From an uncultured Collinsella sp. (lineage in GTDB: Bacteria > Actinomycetota > Coriobacteriia > Coriobacteriales > Coriobacteriaceae), in the NCBI GenBank assembly GCA_900540895.1, contig UQHV01000024.1, positions 1 to 24,747 on the forward strand: 24,747 nucleotides of DNA. The letters are read 5' to 3'. The notes below the pieces were generated by a model that saw only the letters and a list, made by a program, of their open reading frames with translations, was not told the DNA's origin and did not search any database. The stretch's first letter is position 1. The number at the start of each line of letters is the position of its first letter. Position numbers and translations under genes: made by a program. This document shows, piece after piece, positions 22,768 to 24,747 of the stretch.

Positions 22768-22808
22768 CCGCCGCGAAGGGGGACGGGCCCCTTTCGCGGC
22801 GGTTTTTT
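22768..22808 (+). terminator. Intrinsic terminator in repeat copy 2
   Basis: CCGCCGCGAAGGG pairs with CCCTTTCGCGGCGG and is followed by TTTTTT. Relative to copy 1 one G-C pair became A-T on both sides, keeping the helix. Confidence 0.85.
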
Positions 22809-22832
22809 GCCTGCCTGGTGCGTCTCGGATGC

Positions 22833-22951
22833 AAGTGAGTAGACTTTTTGGGATCTGCCGAGCACATCGCGACAAACGCTCGATAAAACCGCAGGCCAGA
22901 GCTGCGGCGTTTTGGGGTGTGCTCGGGATCCCGCCAAAAGCCTACTCACTT
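22833..22951. repeat. 119-bp palindromic element, copy 2
   Basis: It has the same 119-bp length and layout as 14435-14553. Outer arms AAGTGAGTAGACTTTT and AAAAGCCTACTCACTT pair with one mismatch, and GATCTGCCGAGCACA faces TGTGCTCGGGATC. The loop retains CATCGCGACAAA and AAAACCGCAGG. Confidence 0.85.
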
Positions 22952-23031
22952 GGTTTTCACGGTTAGTAAACCGCCGCGAGGGAAAGCAGCTCCCCCGCGG
23001 CGGTCTTAACGTTCGCCCAGATAAAACCTGT

Positions 23032-23068
23032 CACCACAAGGGGGATGGGCGCCTTTTGTGGTGGTTTT
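23032..23068. terminator. Terminator-like hairpin between repeat copy 2 and the GNAT gene
   Basis: CACCACAAG (23032-23040) pairs with CTTTTGTGGTG (23053-23063), followed on the plus strand by GTTTT. It is a third, more diverged member of the AAACCACCACAAAGG family. It lies 17 nt past the stop of the minus-strand acetyltransferase gene, for which it may also serve. Confidence 0.6.
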
Positions 23069-23085
23069 GGTACTTGCTTAGCGGG

Positions 23086-23736
23086 TTAGCCCTGCGTGTC
23101 GCCTCCGTACATGTAGACGATAAAACCGTCGCCGGTGTCTTGACTGTGATCCTCCAGGATGCGCTTCATGTTGAGGTGCTCGTAGAACTGCCAGTCGGAG
23201 TTGCAGTCGCTCATCAGGAAGAACTTGGTGCAGCCTGCCTTGGCGAGCTCGGCGCGCGCAAGGTCGATAAGCGCGCGGCCGAGCCCCTTGCCCTGCCACT
23301 CGGGCACGATGATGGTCAGGTTGAGCTGGCCCTGGGCATACTCGTTGCCTGTGGCGGCAAAGCGATCCGCCGTGGCCTTTTCGCGACTGTCGCCGAAGAG
23401 CGAGCCCTCGAGCTTGGCGTCGGCAGCCTTTGCCATTTCGGTTGCCTGGGCGAGCATCTCGTTGTAGCAGGACTCCCACGTGGGGTTGGTGCGCGGCTTG
23501 CCGTCCTCGAAGATGCCGATGCAGCAGGCGGCGATAATGCGGCCCTCGGCCTCGGCGACAAGCGCGATAGGTGAGCGTTGCAGCTGCATAGCGATGTTAA
23601 AGCGCGCGCAGAAATCGGCAGCTTCGACGTCGCCGCGGTTGCGCAGCGTGTTGCACCACAGCTGGTTGTAGATGGCGGCGATGCCGGTCAGATCGTCGAG
23701 CGTGGCGGCGCGCAGGGTTACGTTGTCAAGGCTCAT
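23086..23736 (-). CDS. GNAT-family N-acetyltransferase
   Basis: A 216-residue acetyl-CoA-dependent acetyltransferase. The N-terminal VTLRAATLDDLTGIAAIYNQ is the usual first strand and helix of the fold. Motif A with the acetyl-CoA pyrophosphate loop is IIVPEWQGKGLGRALIDLA (near residues 141-159). Near the C-terminus, FYEHLNMKRI is the typical terminal segment. An insertion of about 60 residues (90-130, ESCYNEMLAQATEMAKAADA onwards) makes it longer than simple GNATs. The frame opens at TTG 23751, but ATG 23736 follows AAGGAG and is preferred. Substrate unknown; neighbours give no help. Confidence 0.88.
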   Translation of the reverse strand: MSLDNVTLRAATLDDLTGIAAIYNQLWCNTLRNRGDVEAADFCARFNIAMQLQRSPIALVAEAEGRIIAACCIGIFEDGKPRTNPTWESCYNEMLAQATEMAKAADAKLEGSLFGDSREKATADRFAATGNEYAQGQLNLTIIVPEWQGKGLGRALIDLARAELAKAGCTKFFLMSDCNSDWQFYEHLNMKRILEDHSQDTGDGFIVYMYGGDTQG

Positions 23737-23881
23737 GAAGGCTCCTTCCAAGTTGGGTCAGGCCACCTCTGAGTGTGACATGGACGCAGGGCGGCCGCAT
23801 CAATCATTCGGCAGGCGAGCCCCGATCCCTCGGGGACGGAGGAAAAGGGGTCACGAGTGAGGATTTTCGGACGCTTGCCCG
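23737..23881. other. Intergenic region with small hairpin
   Basis: The left part of the 344-nt gap before the DAHP synthase gene. It contains the perfect hairpin CCCCGA-TCCC-TCGGGG (23820-23835) and no convincing gene. The remainder of the gap holds the inverted repeat and promoter listed next. Confidence 0.45.
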
Positions 23882-23949
23882 ACGAGAGTGGATAATCTCC
23901 CACTTTGAGCGCGAACATGGGCCAAAAACGGGAGATTATCCACTCTCGT
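23882..23949. repeat. 68-bp palindromic element with perfect 20-bp arms
   Basis: ACGAGAGTGGATAATCTCCC (23882-23901) is perfectly complementary to 23930-23949, with a 28-nt centre. GCCCG/CGGGC outside the arms may extend it. There is no U-tract. It is located 48 bp upstream of the DAHP synthase promoter. Confidence 0.8.
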
Positions 23950-23997
23950 GGTGAGCGGGCCCTTGTGTCGATTCATTCCCTTTTTAGTAGGCTGTGC

Positions 23998-24026
23998 TTG
24001 CACTTTAGCGTGCGACAGCGGATAAT
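23998..24026 (+). promoter_or_regulatory. Sigma70-type promoter for DAHP synthase
   Basis: TTGCAC (23998-24003), a 17-bp spacer and GATAAT (24021-24026) form a near-consensus promoter. The expected start is near 24033, giving a roughly 48-nt leader before ATG 24081, with AGGAGG as ribosome binding site. No leader-peptide or tryptophan/tyrosine attenuator is evident. Confidence 0.65.
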
Positions 24027-24080
24027 GCCGAGCACTCGACAATACGCTTTTTGCTCTCTCTATAGATTGAGGAGGCCCCT

Positions 24081-24747
24081 ATGGCCATGGATTTCAAACG
24101 CAGGCTGCCGATCCCCATGGAGATCCGCGAGGAAATGCCGCTTTCCGCCGAGCTTACCGCTAAGAAGCAGGCATTCGACGCCGAGGTCGCCAAGGTCTTT
24201 ACCGGCGAGGACGCGCGCAAGGTGCTCATCATCGGCCCATGCTCTGCCGATCGGGAGGATTCGGTCCTCGAGTACATGAACCGCCTGGCCAAAACCGCCG
24301 AGGAGGTCAAGGACAAGCTCATCATCATCCCGCGTGTCTACACCAACAAGCCGCGCACCAAGGGTACCGGCTACAAGGGTCTACTGCACAATCCCGACCC
24401 CGAGGCGCCCGATGACCTGCTCGAGGGCGTCAAGGCCATTCGCCACATGCACCTGCGCGTCATCGAGGAGACCGGCTTCTTTACCGCCGACGAGATGCTC
24501 TACCCCTCTAACTATCAGTACCTTGTCGATCTGCTGAGCTACGTCGCTGTGGGCGCGCGCTCGGTCGAGAACCAGGAGCATCGCCTGGTGTCGAGTGGCA
24601 TTTCGGTGCCGGTGGGTATGAAGAACCCCACTGCCGGTTCCACCACCGTCATGCTCAATTCCATCTACGCCGCCCAGGCGCATCAGAGCTTTATCTTCCG
24701 CAACTGGGAGGTCGAGTGCGACGGCAATCCGCTCGCGCACGCCGTTA
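24081..24747 (+). CDS. Class I DAHP synthase (partial, runs off the window)
   Basis: 3-deoxy-D-arabino-heptulosonate-7-phosphate synthase condenses phosphoenolpyruvate and erythrose-4-phosphate, the first step of aromatic amino acid synthesis. The first 222 residues are visible, of about 350 expected. They show the class I AroF/G/H landmarks: IIGPCSAD (metal-binding cysteine near 53), PRVYTNKPRTKGTGYKGL (PEP-binding arginine and lysine), VGARSVENQEHR and PVGMKNPTAGS. ATG 24081 follows AGGAGGCCCCT. The feedback type (Phe, Tyr or Trp) cannot be assigned from the visible part. The frame is open to the window end with no stop. Confidence 0.92.
   Translation, partial: MAMDFKRRLPIPMEIREEMPLSAELTAKKQAFDAEVAKVFTGEDARKVLIIGPCSADREDSVLEYMNRLAKTAEEVKDKLIIIPRVYTNKPRTKGTGYKGLLHNPDPEAPDDLLEGVKAIRHMHLRVIEETGFFTADEMLYPSNYQYLVDLLSYVAVGARSVENQEHRLVSSGISVPVGMKNPTAGSTTVMLNSIYAAQAHQSFIFRNWEVECDGNPLAHAV

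Larger units (their letters stand above)
22660..23030 (+). repeat. Long direct repeat, copy 2
   Basis: Same order as 14273-14630: permease 3' end, terminator (22768-22808), 119-bp palindrome (22833-22951), hairpin CCGCCGCGAGGGA / TCCCCCGCGGCGG (22971-23003) and a motif ending ATAAAACCTG. A short insertion after the stop codon accounts for the greater length. Together with the 22473-22659 stretch, which holds no gene, it fills the gap up to the acetyltransferase gene. Confidence 0.88.

Noticed and set aside
1..24747. CRISPR array, tRNA or rRNA genes, integrase or transposase
   Set aside because: No regularly spaced repeats, no cloverleaf-like sequence and no recombinase motifs were found. The direct repeats around the agmatine module therefore cannot be called attachment sites.

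Overview
The window looks like a chromosomal segment from a gut Coriobacteriia member, most likely Collinsella or a close relative (Actinomycetota). This is inferred from the high GC content, the strong C/G third-position bias in well-expressed genes, the class II GalT, the bacterial agmatine deiminase cluster and the many palindromic intergenic elements. No rRNA, tRNA, CRISPR array, integrase or intact transposase was seen.

Layout. 1-4439: a minus-strand galK-galT operon, divergent from a LacI/GalR-type repressor; the intergenic region carries three copies of a 13-bp operator-like motif. 4526-5790: a flavodiiron protein with an extended -10 promoter and a strong terminator. 5789-7943: a DeoR-type regulator divergent from a class II ketose-bisphosphate aldolase, followed by a nested inverted repeat and terminator. 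8108-9726: a minus-strand AraC regulator and HAD phosphatase pair. 10215-11204: a minus-strand single-chain Nudix (MutT-like) plus Vsr endonuclease fusion. 11353-14332: a BceAB-type ABC exporter. 14660-22093: an agmatine catabolism module. It has a membrane-anchored LuxR-type regulator (AguR-like), then divergently putrescine carbamoyltransferase, an agmatine/putrescine antiporter, agmatine deiminase and a second antiporter paralogue. 22159-22350: a 63-residue hypothetical gene. 23086-23736: a GNAT acetyltransferase. 24081-end: the start of a class I DAHP synthase.

How the genes work together. AguD imports agmatine in exchange for putrescine. AguA makes N-carbamoylputrescine, and AguB releases putrescine and carbamoyl phosphate. 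The carbamate kinase that normally closes this pathway is not in the window; a second permease sits in its usual place. Galactose enters glycolysis through GalK and GalT, with a bisphosphate aldolase nearby.

Most notable. (1) The agmatine module lies between two diverged direct copies of a roughly 360-bp block. The block includes the last 19 codons and stop of the bceB-like permease, its terminator and a 119-bp palindromic element, which suggests modular gain or loss. (2) A Nudix-Vsr fusion protein. (3) Two hairpins with the same GCGTAC-CAAA-GTACGC cap follow aguD and aguA. (4) Structured leaders precede aguA and the second permease, the latter ending in a terminator just before the ribosome binding site. 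(5) Several further perfect or near-perfect palindromic elements lie between genes.
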